Assembly (NCBI GenBank): GCA_028752905.1
Contig: JAQNBH010000011.1
Span: 4,197,878 to 4,261,877, forward strand
Length of the DNA stretch: 64,000 nucleotides
Reading direction: 5' to 3'
Origin: Cladorhizidae sp. MBARI D1340-BT2
Lineage: Eukaryota; Porifera; Demospongiae; Poecilosclerida; Cladorhizidae
Every line of letters begins with the position of its first letter. Position 1 is the stretch's first letter. Positions 46,009-57,390 of this stretch are shown here, piece after piece. The position numbers were made by a program, and so were the translations under genes. The notes under the pieces are model-generated. The model searched no databases and had not been told where the DNA came from. It saw only the letters and a program-made list of their open reading frames with translations.

Positions 46009-46640
46009 CATCCACCATTGGATTGCATGGTTTGGTGTCCCTGAGAATCTCACCTCGGACCGTGGACCGCAGTTTATTTCCCACCTCTGGGCAGCTCTTA
46101 ACAAGCTGCTCGGAATCTCTGCATCCACCACCACAGCTTACCACCCTCAGGCCCACGGGATGGTGGAGCGCCTTCATCGGCAACTCAAGGCATCGCTGAA
46201 GGCCCGCCTCTCTGGACCGAACTGGATGGACGAGCTTCCCCTAGTTTCTCCTTGGCATCAGAACGGCTTGGAAGGAAGACGCTGGGTGTTCTTCAGCCGA
46301 CCTTGTCTATGGCATGGGGTTGCATGTACCTGGAGAATTTTTCCCTTCTGAGGCTGGACCGCTGAGCTTTCCCCCTCCAGCTGAGTTCCTCCGCAATCTT
46401 CAGGACACGAAGCGTTCTGCCCTGCCCCCACCTCCCAAATTCCATGGTGAATGCCCGACCTACATACCACACAACTTAGCTGCAACAGGATTCGTCTATG
46501 TCCGTCAGGATGCCAATTGTGGTCCATGCAACGTCTCTACAATGGCCCTTTCAAGATCCTCGAGACAGCTGGGAAGCACTTCATCCTTGATGTGAACGGG
46601 CACCAGGATGCTGTGTCCATTGATCGTCTATAGGTTGCCT
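46009..46640 (+). pseudogene. Integrase core and C-terminus of element B
   Basis: The frame starts inside the integrase: H-W-I-A-W-F-G-V-P-E-N, then L-T-S-D-R-G-P-Q-F (second catalytic D), Y-H-P-Q-A-H-G-M-V-E-R-L-H-R (catalytic E). After a frameshift near 46250 it continues F-V-Y-V-R-Q-D-A-N and I-D-R-L. The HHCC head and the first aspartate are absent. Confidence 0.88.
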
Positions 46641-46824
46641 ATGGTCACAGGACCTCACCAGCTCCATCAACACTGCCTCAAACACACCCTGTTCCACCTA
46701 CACCACCTACTACTTCTCCTCCCTCAACGGTTGTCAGGACGCCACTGCCTACCTCAAGCTTTGGCAGGCCCATCAATGTCCCACTTCGTTTTCACTAGGC
46801 CTCTAACATTCCATTCTCTTCCAC

Positions 46825-46853
46825 TGGGGGGGGGGAGTGGGGGTGGGGGGGTT
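46825..46853 (+). promoter_or_regulatory. Polypurine tract of element B
   Basis: A G-rich purine run interrupted by single T bases sits just before the 3' LTR. Confidence 0.7.
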
Positions 46854-46854
46854 C

Positions 46855-47018
46855 TGTGGCGCCCTGGAATCGGGCATGCGTAGCAGCTGCCTTGTTCATC
46901 CTGACTCAGACTATATATTGATTAGGTATTCGATATGATGCTCACTCTGTCTGTTAAATTATTATTGTTTTAGTGTTCTGAATGAAAGATTCTATTTGCT
47001 ACTTCAGTGACACTAAAA
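46855..47018 (+). repeat. 3' LTR of element B
   Basis: It starts TGTGGCGCCCTGGAATCGGG and matches the 5' remnant through CAGTGACACTAAA. It ends about 20 bp before the start codon of the next gene. Confidence 0.85.
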
Positions 47019-47040
47019 CGTCACCAGGGGACTGATTTCG

Positions 47041-47746
47041 ATGGCTGATACACTGGAAACAGAAGACTCTGTCTCTGTAGCTAACAGCCTACACCTCTCC
47101 TTTTCTTCTTCAGCAATTGAAAGTTCATCTGAAATATCAGATACAGGCCTAGCTGAAGAACAGGAAAGAAGTGGAACAATAGAGCCTTATCTCTATGAAC
47201 CTTCAGAAGCTGAGGATAGTAGTGTAGGCACTGTTGAAAGTGATGATTCATTGCAATACAGACTAGAGAACACTGACTGGTAAGGATTAATTGGCTAGCT
47301 CTAGCTGATTTACTCCACAGGTGTAACTGTGGTCATTGCCAGGTGATGCCTACTGGTCTTGAGTGTATTTGCTGCCATGAAATTGACAAGACAATGTCCA
47401 AGATGCAGAAGGGTGAAAATGTAGTCAGCTGTATCATAGATCATGAGGGATTTGGTCCAGTGTGCCTCAATACATGGGTCCTTCAAGCAGCCTATTTAAC
47501 TTATCGGCAGCAGTATGGCACTGGTAATGTTCATCACATTCCCTTACATGAGTAAGTAGCTATGTTGTCAAATTAATCAACACATCAAATACCATTTTTA
47601 TTGTTACAGATTTATTTTATATCGCCAATTAACTAGCTGGTATTGGGGGTGGCTTGGAAGAAGGGTCAGGGTTTTCTTCCAAGCTGTGGATTAGACAAAC
47701 ATTTCCATCAGAAAATTACAGTGGATTCAAGTACCCTGATATTTGA
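47041..47746 (+). CDS. P2X7-receptor C-terminal ('ballast') domain protein, three exons
   Basis: Exon 1 (47041-47279) starts M-A-D-T-L-E-T-E-D-S and is acidic and serine-rich. A 41-bp intron (GTAAGG...CACAG) leads to exon 2 (47321-47551), which encodes D-W-C-N-C-G-H-C-Q-V-M-P, then L-E-C-I-C-C-H-E-I-D, then G-F-G-P-V-C-L-N-T-W-V-L-Q and Y-R-Q-Q-Y-G. A 58-bp intron (GTAAGT...TTACAG) leads to exon 3 (47610-47746) with L-Y-R-Q-L-T-S-W-Y-W-G-W-L-G-R and, after a one-base frame change near 47668, I-R-Q-T-F-P-S-E-N-Y-S-G-F. This is the zinc-binding cysteine domain forming the P2X7 C-terminal ballast; it also occurs alone in invertebrates. No channel part is present. The shift could be an assembly error or show a young pseudogene. 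Confidence 0.83.
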
Positions 47747-47965
47747 CTTAACGTGAATGGATTGATTTAGTAATCTAGAGCTATGGTAATATTCAATTAT
47801 TGTTGTACAAGTTAAAGCGACTTCTGTGGTTCTGCACTGCTTCCTTTTTATCAGGCCTTTCATAATCACTGCAAAGAGGTTTAGGCATATCCTCTGCATG
47901 AGCATCTTTGCTTCCAACTCCACTCTGATAAACTAACACAGTTTCATCGATGAGGTCAACTACGT

Positions 47966-48240
47966 ACCCTATTCAATGCCATTAAGAAATGTGCCCCGTT
48001 CCCTTGCATGGGATAAACATGTGTGCATCATTTGACCATTTCATTTCTGTTCTTTGCCAAGAGCATATGCTTACACTTCCCAGAAATGATGAAAGCTGTG
48101 TACTACATACAGATGCTTCAGTGACAGGCATCAGAGCTGTACTATCAGTCGTGCGGGAAGACTTGGAGGCAACCAGTGGCCTATTTTTTTTAAAGATTAT
48201 CAGCTGCAGAGAAAAATTACACAGTCTCAGAGTTAGAGTG
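47966..48240 (+). pseudogene. RNase H fragment of a Ty3/gypsy element
   Basis: The plus strand reads M-L-T-L-P-R-N-D-E-S-C-V-L-H-T-D-A-S-V-T (the H-T-D-A-S block), then A-V-L-S-V-V-R-E-D-L, and after a frameshift S-A-A-E-K-N-Y-T-V-S-E-L-E-C. It is cut off after A-L-stop. It belongs to a third gypsy lineage, different from elements A and B by sequence. Confidence 0.8.
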
Positions 48241-48260
48241 TCTGGCATTATAATGACTAG

Positions 48261-48539
48261 AGTGCTCACAAAGAGCACAATCACTTCTGCAAACATTGCC
48301 TCCATGGTTTCACCTGGGATGACCTCCTGGAGAAACACATGCCCAATGGTTGAGGCATGAAACAAGCTTGGATTGCCATTGAGATAACCAAACCTAACCA
48401 AGCCCAAATTCAGTTCAAGAACTACCACAAACAACTCAAGACTGACCTAGACTCCTCTAAGAGTGGTAAACAGCAGAAGTCCACCATGAAGCTTATGGCT
48501 AGTCATCTTGCAGTCCTAATGCTTCCTAATAATTTTTAG
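48261..48539 (+). pseudogene. Fragment resembling the start of a protein-primed type B DNA polymerase
   Basis: A single frame with one stop reads F-C-K-H-C-L-H-G-F-T-W-D-D-L-L-E-K-H (a C-x2-C...H finger) and then I-Q-F-K-N-Y-H-K-Q-L-K. This pair precedes the exonuclease domain in type B polymerases found in Polinton/Maverick-like and related elements. The expected polymerase motifs are absent. The assignment is from memory of the pattern and should be checked by profile. Confidence 0.5.
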
Positions 48540-51150
48540 ATGTCATTGAAGAAGAGTAGCAGAGGATCAAGAATGTTCTGCAATACTTCCAGCTCCGTTG
48601 ATTCACAAGGAAGGTGGGATCACAAAGCAGTGCATGACTCCCATTCTGTGGTAAACCCCTTGTGGACACACCATTCTGGACCTTTGCCACATAACACAGG
48701 GAACGTTTGAAGAGCCATTCACTTTGAGTTGCCTGTGATCTCAAACTGTCTCAACTCAGAGACTACACCCATCACAGTGGGTCTTCTACAATGTGCTGCG
48801 CTATGATGCTTACCTCCTGATGCAGGAGGGAGACATGTCTAGGGATGCCATGGACATTCCATAGTTATCCCTTGATGTCTGAAACATTCTGCTATGATCC
48901 TGGGATCAGGTGGCTGCAATTCAATGGTAGCTATCCAGGTGAGGATACCCTGTGTCTCTTATGATGATCTTGGGATTGTTGCAACCCACTGTCAGAGTAT
49001 TCATGGATGCCCAGTTAATTTTGACACCCCGGATGATCCTGGGATCAGGTGGCTGCAATCCACTCTCAGTGTATCCCAGGAGTGGTTCAAAGTCAGTAGT
49101 TCAGCCTTACGCAGTTGCCACTGCTAACATAATGATTTGCCAGAAACAATGTTCCGAAAAGCAGCAGTTATGATCAACGCTTGTAATTGTTGGCAAAATA
49201 ATTGTCCTTCCGGAACTTGCATACTATATCCAGCCTTCCAATAGTGATCATGCACTGAAATAATCGTCCTATTAGAGAATATACAGCTAATCCTGGAACT
49301 CAAGCACAGAGGCATTGCCATACTTCCACACGCTTTCCTATCAATAGCTTATTTTATTGTTTATTTTCTTGTTTGTTTTTGCAAATTTAATTTTCTCCCC
49401 TCATCAGGTATATATGTAATCAAAATCTAGTGGGGAAATTGTTTTCCTGGCACAATCTTTCATGTCTTTTTCCACTGGGAAGTAGCACATTCAAAGAATG
49501 ATCAGCAATCTTCAATTAGAGCAGCAATACATTTGTGGAGTCTGCAATGCTAGAAAAGATGGTAACAGGTGAAGCTGACTACTTAATTACTAGAGAATGT
49601 CTAAATCATTTGTGCTTTGGTTGTTGTAGATGAACTATATAGTATGGTCAACAAAGACCCGGATGTCTATGCTAGTGCTTGCTGCATTCTCCTGGGTACT
49701 CTCTGCAAGGGTATTAAATCCAAGTACTATATAATTAAAAAAATTAAACCCTGATATGTTGGCAATAAAGTTGGAGCATTGAAGAAATGTTAGAAGAGGG
49801 TGGTCTTGGAGAGATTATGGAGACTTATAATAAGTGATGGACTAACAAGGTATTAACTTGCATGCAAATCAAATGCTGACCTAGACCTGTCAACTTTTCC
49901 AAATGAATTATCTGTTTTGGTGTTAAAAGTGCCAAATTGAAAGTAACACTGTCTATCATCATCATTTTAACTCCAGCTCTACAAGTCTCACAAGATTTAA
50001 GTGTCAGAAGATAAAAAATGGTTTGCAACAAACCTTCAGTATATATGAAACAATTTGCAAATGCTTACATGCTCTCAATAAGGTTACAAACCAGGTAAAT
50101 ACAGAGAGCAAACTGCAAGTACAACTAATACCTACAGATTAAAGGACAATTACCTTATACCTCATTACATCAGAGAAATACTGTAGCCACCCAAAAGAGG
50201 AAGCCTATTTTACCATCAGGAAGTCCCTGAAGTTCGAGGAAGTTGAAGCTGCTGAATGAATACGAATACTCTTTAAACATCATTTGGATATATCAGAATA
50301 ATCAAAAATGATATTCAACTTTCTACATGATTTAACAAAGTAGTTTCCCAGAATATAATATTATGGTTACTAACAAAGCATGCTTTCCCTAACCATGGGA
50401 GAACATATTACCTTAAGACTGATATTCTGATATTATGGCAGGTCCTTAATTAGCAAAGAGAGCATTTCTTTTCAATCACAAAAAATGGGGGTGGGGTCAA
50501 ATCTGTAGAATATCCTGATGTTGGTTTGGGGTGTAAAAATCAGCATCGAACTAGTTCCAAGCAAACAGAGGAGGGAGGGAGGAATTGGGGAGGAAGTGAA
50601 TGGCTGCATTTGGGGGAGCTCGAGTACCAAAACAAACAGACAAAACAAATGAGTTCCACATCATTGTGGGAGTGCTTTCAAACTGGTGGTGCACCACTAT
50701 ACACAGCATATACAGACTTCTATCCACTAGTAACAGACCTACCAATTCGCCCATTTCTCGGGTGTCACCCAGATTCAGTGGTATTCACCTGTGAGAGTGT
50801 CTCACCTGTATTCTTTGGTACAGCACGGTTGTTTTCAGGAAACCACATCCTTCTAAAATCTGCTACAATGAGTCTGCAGACTACAGATGAAAGCGATTAA
50901 ATTTTCTGTCCAACTTCCCATTGAGATTACTGATTTTATTCTCCTTTTTTGTCGAAGCTATCTCACAGAATTTTCTGATCTTAGTAAGGAAGAACAACAA
51001 CATTTATAACGTGAATGATTCCACCTAGTATTAAAATTGATACCTCAAACAGAAAAAAATAAAAAATTGTGAAAAAAGTGAAAAATGGTTCTGCCTGGGA
51101 TTGAGCAGAAGACCACGAGTACTAAAATATGGACAAACATTAACTTGAAT
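48540..51150. other. No gene recognised; small repeated block
   Basis: GATCCTGGGATCAGGTGGCT occurs at 48896 and 49036, separated by a related unit, a small diverged tandem repeat. A 124-codon frame at 50526-50900 has no recognised domain. Nothing else is identifiable. Confidence 0.5.
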
Positions 51151-51177
51151 TTGACGTTTTGACTAGATGCTCTAGCG
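51151..51177 (-). repeat. Fragment of the GTCGAAACGT repeat
   Basis: TTTGACGTTTTGACTAGATG then CTCTAG matches the inner part of the palindrome's left arm (17121-17146). Confidence 0.75.
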
Positions 51178-51524
51178 GGCACAAGGCATAAACACCCAGG
51201 AAAAAATCTAGTACACAAAAGTTGTTTCTGAAATCATTATCTCATTTAAGTTTTTATATTTTGTACAGAATTCATCTGCTACCTAATAAAACCTTTTCTC
51301 TATTATGTTGCCATGGTAACTCACATGTGGTTGCTGATAGGATGCTATTATTCTGCCACGCCTCCTTTTTGTAATGAGACTAATTGTTATTTGATATGCG
51401 GCGATGAGATTTGAATTCCTTAAGAGCATTTCTGGATTAAGTTTTCCAACTCTATTCCTGCCTTGTGTCCTGCTAGGTAACCATACATACTAGGTAACCA
51501 TACATATAATTTCTGGCACTTCTA

Positions 51525-52820
51525 CTAAAATGTTTTCCTTGGAAACACTGTCAAGTCCTGGTCCAACATTGCGTATGATATTATAGTTACAGTAGCTCTG
51601 GTGTAGCGTTTAGCCTGTGCCCAGCAGTGTTCAATTGGATTGACTTCACAGTGAAATTTCGGTATGAATAAGCAAGCATGACTACAACTATGGATAAAAT
51701 GTTCCAGCTGGGTTTTTTTCATCTAAAAAATCGTGGTGCTTGGCTACCTCCTCTCATATCATCCACCTTCATCGTATGCATGTAGCATCCCCTCTGCTTC
51801 AAGACATCAACCATTCCCCGGGCAATTCTGATTGAACACCAGTGTGGTTGCATACAAGTTTGGTCATAGATATCGGTTTTCCCTCAAGTATCATATATTA
51901 GATCTTGCTTACCACCTTCTTTGGCATTGATGTGGTTAACATTCAGTGAATCTTCAGCATAAGATAGCAGCCACTTTGGTCAAAACCCCAAAATATTCGG
52001 TATCAATCTTCTTTGGGCTAATTTGCTTCTTCACTGTGCTAGCCATCTGCTTCATGAATTTTGCTCCTGTCCAATATCCATCACGTACCTCTCCATATTC
52101 CAATAACACTTTAGGAGCCATCGCTATGTTTGGATTGCTGACCTTTGCAGCATCATATTGCTCTTGTGTAAGGCAGTGATAGCCATCTTTTTCTGTAATA
52201 AAATCTGACACCATCCTCGGCTTTTTGGTCGAATAATTTGACTATCTGGCCTACCCCAGTGCAAGGACTCATCTTCATTTGCATTAAAAGTTGACTCATC
52301 CTGAAAAATAAAGTTTTTTTTTCACATGCAGGTTGAGTGTCTCATCATCAGGAAATGCAGCAATTACTTCATCACTTGGTGCTAATTGCTTTGTCAAGAA
52401 CCCACCAGCAATCAACTGATGTAGAAAGCATCTTCGATGTTGTACAACATCAGGACCATCGATGTAAACACCTTTATTCTTATCCAAAACTTCATACCCC
52501 TCATGAAGCCAACTTCTAGCTGTTTATACACTAATACTTTGAGGAAAACCATGCTGTTAGGGAGGAGATTTTCATTAACCAACCGACAACAAAACTTACT
52601 GCAGTCATATTTGGCTTGCCCATCACAACAACACTCACTCGAATATAATCATTAGCTGCATCATTAAGTTCATCATTTTTCTAAAGTAAGCCCTTCCTCT
52701 TATACTCTCCTTGTATACTATCTGATTATTAGAGAAGAAGAGGTTTCTCCATTCTCTCACTGTCCACCCATTTTTTCCAATCAAACCACCAATACATTGA
52801 GCAGCTTCAGAGTGCTTCAT
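51525..52820 (-). pseudogene. DDE-type (Tc1/mariner-like superfamily) transposase
   Basis: On minus from 52820 the pieces are R-E-W-R-N-L-F-F, then G-K-P-N-M-T-A, D-K-N-K-G-V-Y-I-D-G-P, Q-D-E-S-T-F-N-A-N-E-D-E (catalytic D), M-V-S-D-F-I-T-E-K-D-G-Y with L-E-Y-G-E-V-R-D-G-Y-W-T, and K-F-H-C-E-V-N-P-I-E-H-C-W-A-Q-A-K-R-Y-T, where N-P-I-E supplies the last catalytic residue. This series matches a large DDE_3-like transposase group of animals. At least four frame changes are needed, and the second D region is missing or unrecognised. Terminal repeats were not found. Confidence 0.82.
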
Positions 52821-52970
52821 ATCACTTTTAATTAATAGTGAATGGTGAGGGTCATGGCTATGGACATAAGGTCATCTCTGGATAAATTCAATATCCAGGT
52901 ACCTGATATGAGGAGAAAACAATTGACAGGGTGGTCAAAATGCCCACAAAACTTACAATTTTTTTCAGTA

Positions 52971-53300
52971 AAGCTTGGCTCCTCATGAAATAGGGTCTAG
53001 GCATGCAATAACTTGGCTCCCAATGAAACTGGTCCTAGGCATCCGGTAGCTGGGCACGCCATGAAGCAGGGTATAGGCACGCAATAGCTGAGTTACCCAT
53101 GAAGCTGGGCCTAGGTGTCCAGTAGGTGTCAAGTAGCTGGGTGCCCATTAAATGAGGCCTAGGTGTCCAGTAGCTGGGTGCCCCATGAAGCAGGGTCTAG
53201 ACATGCAGTAGCAGAGTTCCCCATGAAGCAGGGCCTAGGTGTCCAATAAGTGTCCAGTAGCTGGGAGCCCCATGAGTAAGGGCTTAGGTACCCAATATCT
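52971..53300. repeat. Minisatellite, about 44-bp unit
   Basis: Seven to eight diverged units contain GCAGGGTCTAGGCATGCAGT and AGCTGGGTGCCCCATGAA. Confidence 0.88.
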
Positions 53301-53633
53301 GTACTTCAAGGATACATGGTAATAATTTTTCTTCTCCTCTTCTGTAGCACTCAGTAGCTGTGATACAATGAACATAATTCTTCTCTTTTGGCTGTGTGCA
53401 GCTTCTCCTGATCGCTGCCCTAGTTTACTGCTATGGTATATCATAGTTATATCATAGTCATATCATTACTCACCAATGGTCTTAGCAACGAAAGGGATTC
53501 TTCTTTCTCTATTCTCTACCTGCAAATAGAGCACTGTCATGTTGCTGCCTCTATTGTTCCGTGGCTATCGAGGATGATGAAGCAACACACAATTTTTGTT
53601 TGGGTTTTGATTGTGTAGGTGATTTCAGGATAA
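53301..53633. other. No gene recognised
   Basis: Spacer between two minisatellites; short frames on either strand show no domain. Confidence 0.5.
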
Positions 53634-54112
53634 TTTTTGACTTTGTGTAGGATAGTTGTTGATTGCTGCTGTGTTGTAGGGTAGTTGCTGATAATGCTGC
53701 TGTATTGTAGGGTAGTTGCTGATAATGCCACTGTATTGTAGGGTGGTTGTTGATAGTGCCACTGTGTTGTAGGGTAGTTGCTGATAATGCTACTGTATTG
53801 TAGGGTGGTTGTTGATAATGCTGCTTTATTGTAGGGTAGTTGTTTATGCTACAGCTGTGTTGTAGGGTAGTTGTTCATGCTGCTGCTGTGTTGTGGTATA
53901 GTGTTGATGCTGCTGCTGTGTTGTAGGGTAGTTGTTGATGCTGCTGCTGTATTGTGGGATAGTTGTTCATGCTGCTGCTGTGTTGTAGGGTAGTTGTTGA
54001 TGCTGCTGCTGTGTTGTAGGGTAGTGTTGATGCTGCTGCTGTGTTGTAGGGTAGTTGTTGATGCTGCTGCTGTGTTGTAGGGTAGTTGTTGATGATGATG
54101 CTGTGTTGCATT
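53634..54112. repeat. Minisatellite, 30-33-bp unit
   Basis: About fifteen copies of GTTGATGCTGCTGCTGTGTT plus GTAGGGTAGTT. On minus it would encode Q- and T-rich repeats, but the open frames are a by-product of the unit length. Confidence 0.95.
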
Positions 54113-54636
54113 GTGTGTATCATTGGGAACGTGAAAATGCATGCACAGGTATTTCCCTAAACAAGATGGCTGTCGACAATTTCGGTTAGCATGAAAAGAG
54201 TTACTTTCTTCATTTCTAAAGTTTAAAACCCAATATATATTTCTTAGATCCTTCCTTGAGTAGCTTTCAAAGGCTACACAAAGTTTGTCTGGGTAGGCTC
54301 ATAGGTCTGAGAAATAGTAGTCATAGAAAAACATACGAAACAGATATTACTTCCATATATAGAAGATTATTATAAATATATATATATATAGAGGATTACT
54401 ATATTATATAAAAATAATTATTATATATAATTATATAAGATTAATTAAATATATTAGATTATTAATTATACATGGAACAATATATATAGAAAGTTATATA
54501 TATATTATTTTATCAATGTACAGATACATGCTACATCTTCAATATAAATCTTACTCATTTTAAATACCAACTATTCCAATAATAAGAATGGCTTTCAGCT
54601 GATGACAATCGTAGGTATGACAACAAAAATAACAAG
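54113..54636. other. AT-rich low-complexity region
   Basis: TA-rich runs from 54340 to 54530; no gene seen. Confidence 0.6.
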
Positions 54637-57298
54637 TTAATTAATACCAAAATAATATCTAATTAAACAAACAAATAAATAAATACAAAATAAATAAGCT
54701 AACAAGTTCAACTCCCGACCGACCCCAAAACAGACAAAGCATTCCCCCACTGGACTGCCACTGAGAGACGCTGAAGGAGCACAAGGATTCACATCCCCAG
54801 TTCTTTGCCTTATCCTGAGGCTGAGCTCCTTCAGGAAAGCCATCAACCTGTTCCTGATGACACCCAATGAATCAATTGCTACGGGCACAAAAAAGTGGCA
54901 AGGATCTAGGCTATTGGCAACTGTCTTCTCTTCAGCCATAGCAGCACCAGCACAACTCACTGCTGCACCTTGATATGACCGATAAAATGTATCTGGACAG
55001 ATCGCATCCCACACCAGTTGCTTGCCATTCTTCCATGGCACCATGGTTACTCCATCAGGCCTTTTCCTGTCAGAATGGAAGAGACCCAATGGTTCCAGCC
55101 TGGAAGGGGCACCTGCAGATGACAATGCCTGGAAGAGGATATTGTTCATGGTGGTATGATGGTGGAAACGCCCTCCTCTCCTCTTGCAGCTAAGACAATG
55201 CGTAGCAAGGTGATCCACTTCTGCTCCACAGTGCTGGCAGTTATGGGGGTTACACAAAGTGGAGCCCAAGCAGAGACCCATGGCAACCCTGTTGGTATCA
55301 TTATTCATCCTCAAACCCAGGGACAAGATGGGGAGGGTATTTAGCCACCAGATTCTTTCATTGAAACAGCCAAAAGCCGGGCTCGAGCCAAATCATTGTG
55401 CAACAAAATTCCACAGACTTTGACACCATGCACATATCCCAGAAGTACGCTACATGACCAGATGGTGTGGGGTTGCAGTGATCCATAGACCATGCAGAAA
55501 GGGCAAATCCACAAAAGGGACAGGGAGTGAAAACAAGTGAGGTCGCATGATGGCTTGGACCAGGTCACGAGTGGCAGCACTGAGGCCAAGAAGGCAGAGG
55601 GAGCAAGCTGCACTGCACTCCTGATTCCAAGACCCCCTACAACAACAGGGAGAGTGGCCTGCAACCAAGAACGGATATCCTCAGAGAAATTAATGTTAGT
55701 GATACTACTCACAATTGACTTGAGACTCTCATCATAATCTATCAGGGCAGGAGAGAGAAAACATGGAGAAGTCCTGAGGGTGTATAGAATTTTAGGGATA
55801 GAAAATGAATTACGCAGCAGGATTAAGGCATCCTGAGCAGAAACGAATCTGAGAACAGTTGAGACAGAATCCATGCTACCCAGAGGAGAACCCAGAAGAC
55901 GGGCATCAGAGGGATCAACCATATGAGCAAGAGAGCATAAGATGGTTCCTCTCAAAACTGCATCAGGGCAAATGATCTCGGACTTGTTGTTGTTCAAAAT
56001 TAACCCAATCTTTTTGTTTGATGAGCTCAAGATCATGAATTATATCTTCCATTGAGCCCCTCAGAGAGATGTTATCTAGAAACATCACATACAACTCCGA
56101 TGACAACTAAGCGCAGTTATGATGGAGTGAAAGACAGAAAAAGAGAGGGCAAAGAGGATCTCCGTGTGCATCCCTTCTGCTGATTGCAAGGACTTGTCCC
56201 CCCAGAACAAGGAAGATGGTGAAGAGAATACAGAATGAACAAAAGGGCAGATTACAGGTGCTAAGGTATAGACAGCTTGTCTCTGCGCACGGAATTGAAA
56301 ACATTTTTGATGTAAGCTTCACTACTACTGCATTGCAGGTTATTAAGAAACTGCCTGGTGATGGACAGCTACTTCGCTCCCCCCCCCAACTCCCACTCCA
56401 ACTGATTCCAAACCCCAGCTTCCTGGGTACTAGCAGGGATACCATGTCCTCGCTGACTGCATTTGCGACGAAGGGTGCATCCTATTGCTATGTGTCTGAT
56501 CTTACCTCTGTTTTTCTTTAGAGCCAATAGGGTAGTCCTAAAAAAGAAAGGACAGACGAAAGAATTCTTCCCTCTAGGACCATGGAGAGAAGGCAGCTAA
56601 GATAGAGAAATGGGAGTAGCCTTCATTGGGATGTTTCAGCATGTCCTTCAGATGTGTGGTCTTAAACTATCAGGACCACTAGCCGACCCACATGGGAAGG
56701 ATCTGATGGCTCAAGCAATATCTCCTTCTGAAACAGTCGATGGCACCGGAAAGACATCAGGGGTGGGTGGGATGGACACATCAGGATGAGGATATGGGTG
56801 CTTCTGTCTAAGGGCAGAGAAGGTTGCATCACACCTCTCAGCCATAGTAACTTCTGAAGAAGTGAAGCAAACAGATCCTTTAAAATCTCCCTCCAACTTC
56901 TCAGACACTCGGTGACACAGTAACTCCAAGGGATCCAGAACGGTTCTACTCTTGCTAAGGGGGTTTCTTGGAACAGGGGGATCTTCCTCCCCTCTCAGCT
57001 GCTTATTAACCCCAGATGCTAAGGACCAACACTGACCACACCCTGGAAGAGAAAAAGCCTCTCACAAGCACTTTGAGGATTGCTGAAAACCACACCTTCC
57101 AATATGGTAACTAACTTTGAAAGGGCAAGGGCTCTGGATCCACTAGGGGTCCTCTTTAGGATCTTAGACCCAGGTGTTTCACTAAAATTGAACCCCAAAA
57201 GCAGTGGTTCTGCCTCACCATTTGGAGGGGCTGCTGGGGAGGAGACAGGTCGACCAACCTCACCATGTGATGGGGCTACCTGTAGGTGGCAATGCTAA
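54637..57298 (-). pseudogene. Reverse transcriptase of the minus-strand element
   Basis: From the 5' side: I-L-K-R-T-P-S-G-S-R-A-L-A, then A-L-R-Q-K-H-P-Y-P-H-P, then A-I-R-S-F-P-C-G-S-A-S-G-P-D-S-L-R-P (near 56700), S-S-L-F-W-G-D-K-S-L-Q-S-A-E-G, then G-D-P-L-C-P-L-F-F-C-L and F-L-D-N (catalytic position, normally xxDD) near 56080, then L-I-L-N-N-N-K-S-E-I-I. The last part has C-Q-H-C-G-A-E-V-D-H-L-A-T-H, then S-C and R-K-R-P-D-G-V-T. Frames change repeatedly. The second catalytic aspartate is asparagine, so the RT would be inactive even if rejoined. Confidence 0.82.
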
Positions 57299-57390
57299 AG
57301 CGGGAACTCCTGATGGCTGATTTGATCCAGGGAAGCAGCTATTCAAGGGTCTGTGAGTACCCACTGAACAAACAGGACAGGTAGAGTAGG
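54637..57390 (-). mobile_element. Non-LTR-type RT element on minus, decayed
   Basis: A continuous series of coding fragments on minus covers a N-terminal region (57298-56711), RT (56440-55900) and a C-terminal domain (55900-54637). A second copy of the 3' end is at 1-208. Termini and target duplication were not found. Promoter and endonuclease are not visible; the element may be 5'-truncated. Confidence 0.75.

Larger units (their letters stand above)
43448..47018 (+). mobile_element. LTR element B (Ty3/gypsy) with inverted internal segment
   Basis: Both LTRs face the same way. Between them gag starts on plus, the middle (gag end, protease, RT, RNase H and start of integrase) is on minus, and the integrase core and C-terminus are on plus again. 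The inverted part is flanked by 150-bp inverted repeats of gag sequence (43919-44069 and 45859-46008). The zinc-binding and first-aspartate part of integrase is missing at the right junction. Confidence 0.88.

Noticed and set aside
50526..50900. 124-codon frame on plus
   Set aside because: No domain, no splice context and no second copy recognised; composition is not convincing.
53849..54142. Long open frames rich in Q, T and N on minus
   Set aside because: They result from the 30-33-bp minisatellite, whose unit is a multiple of three and lacks stops.
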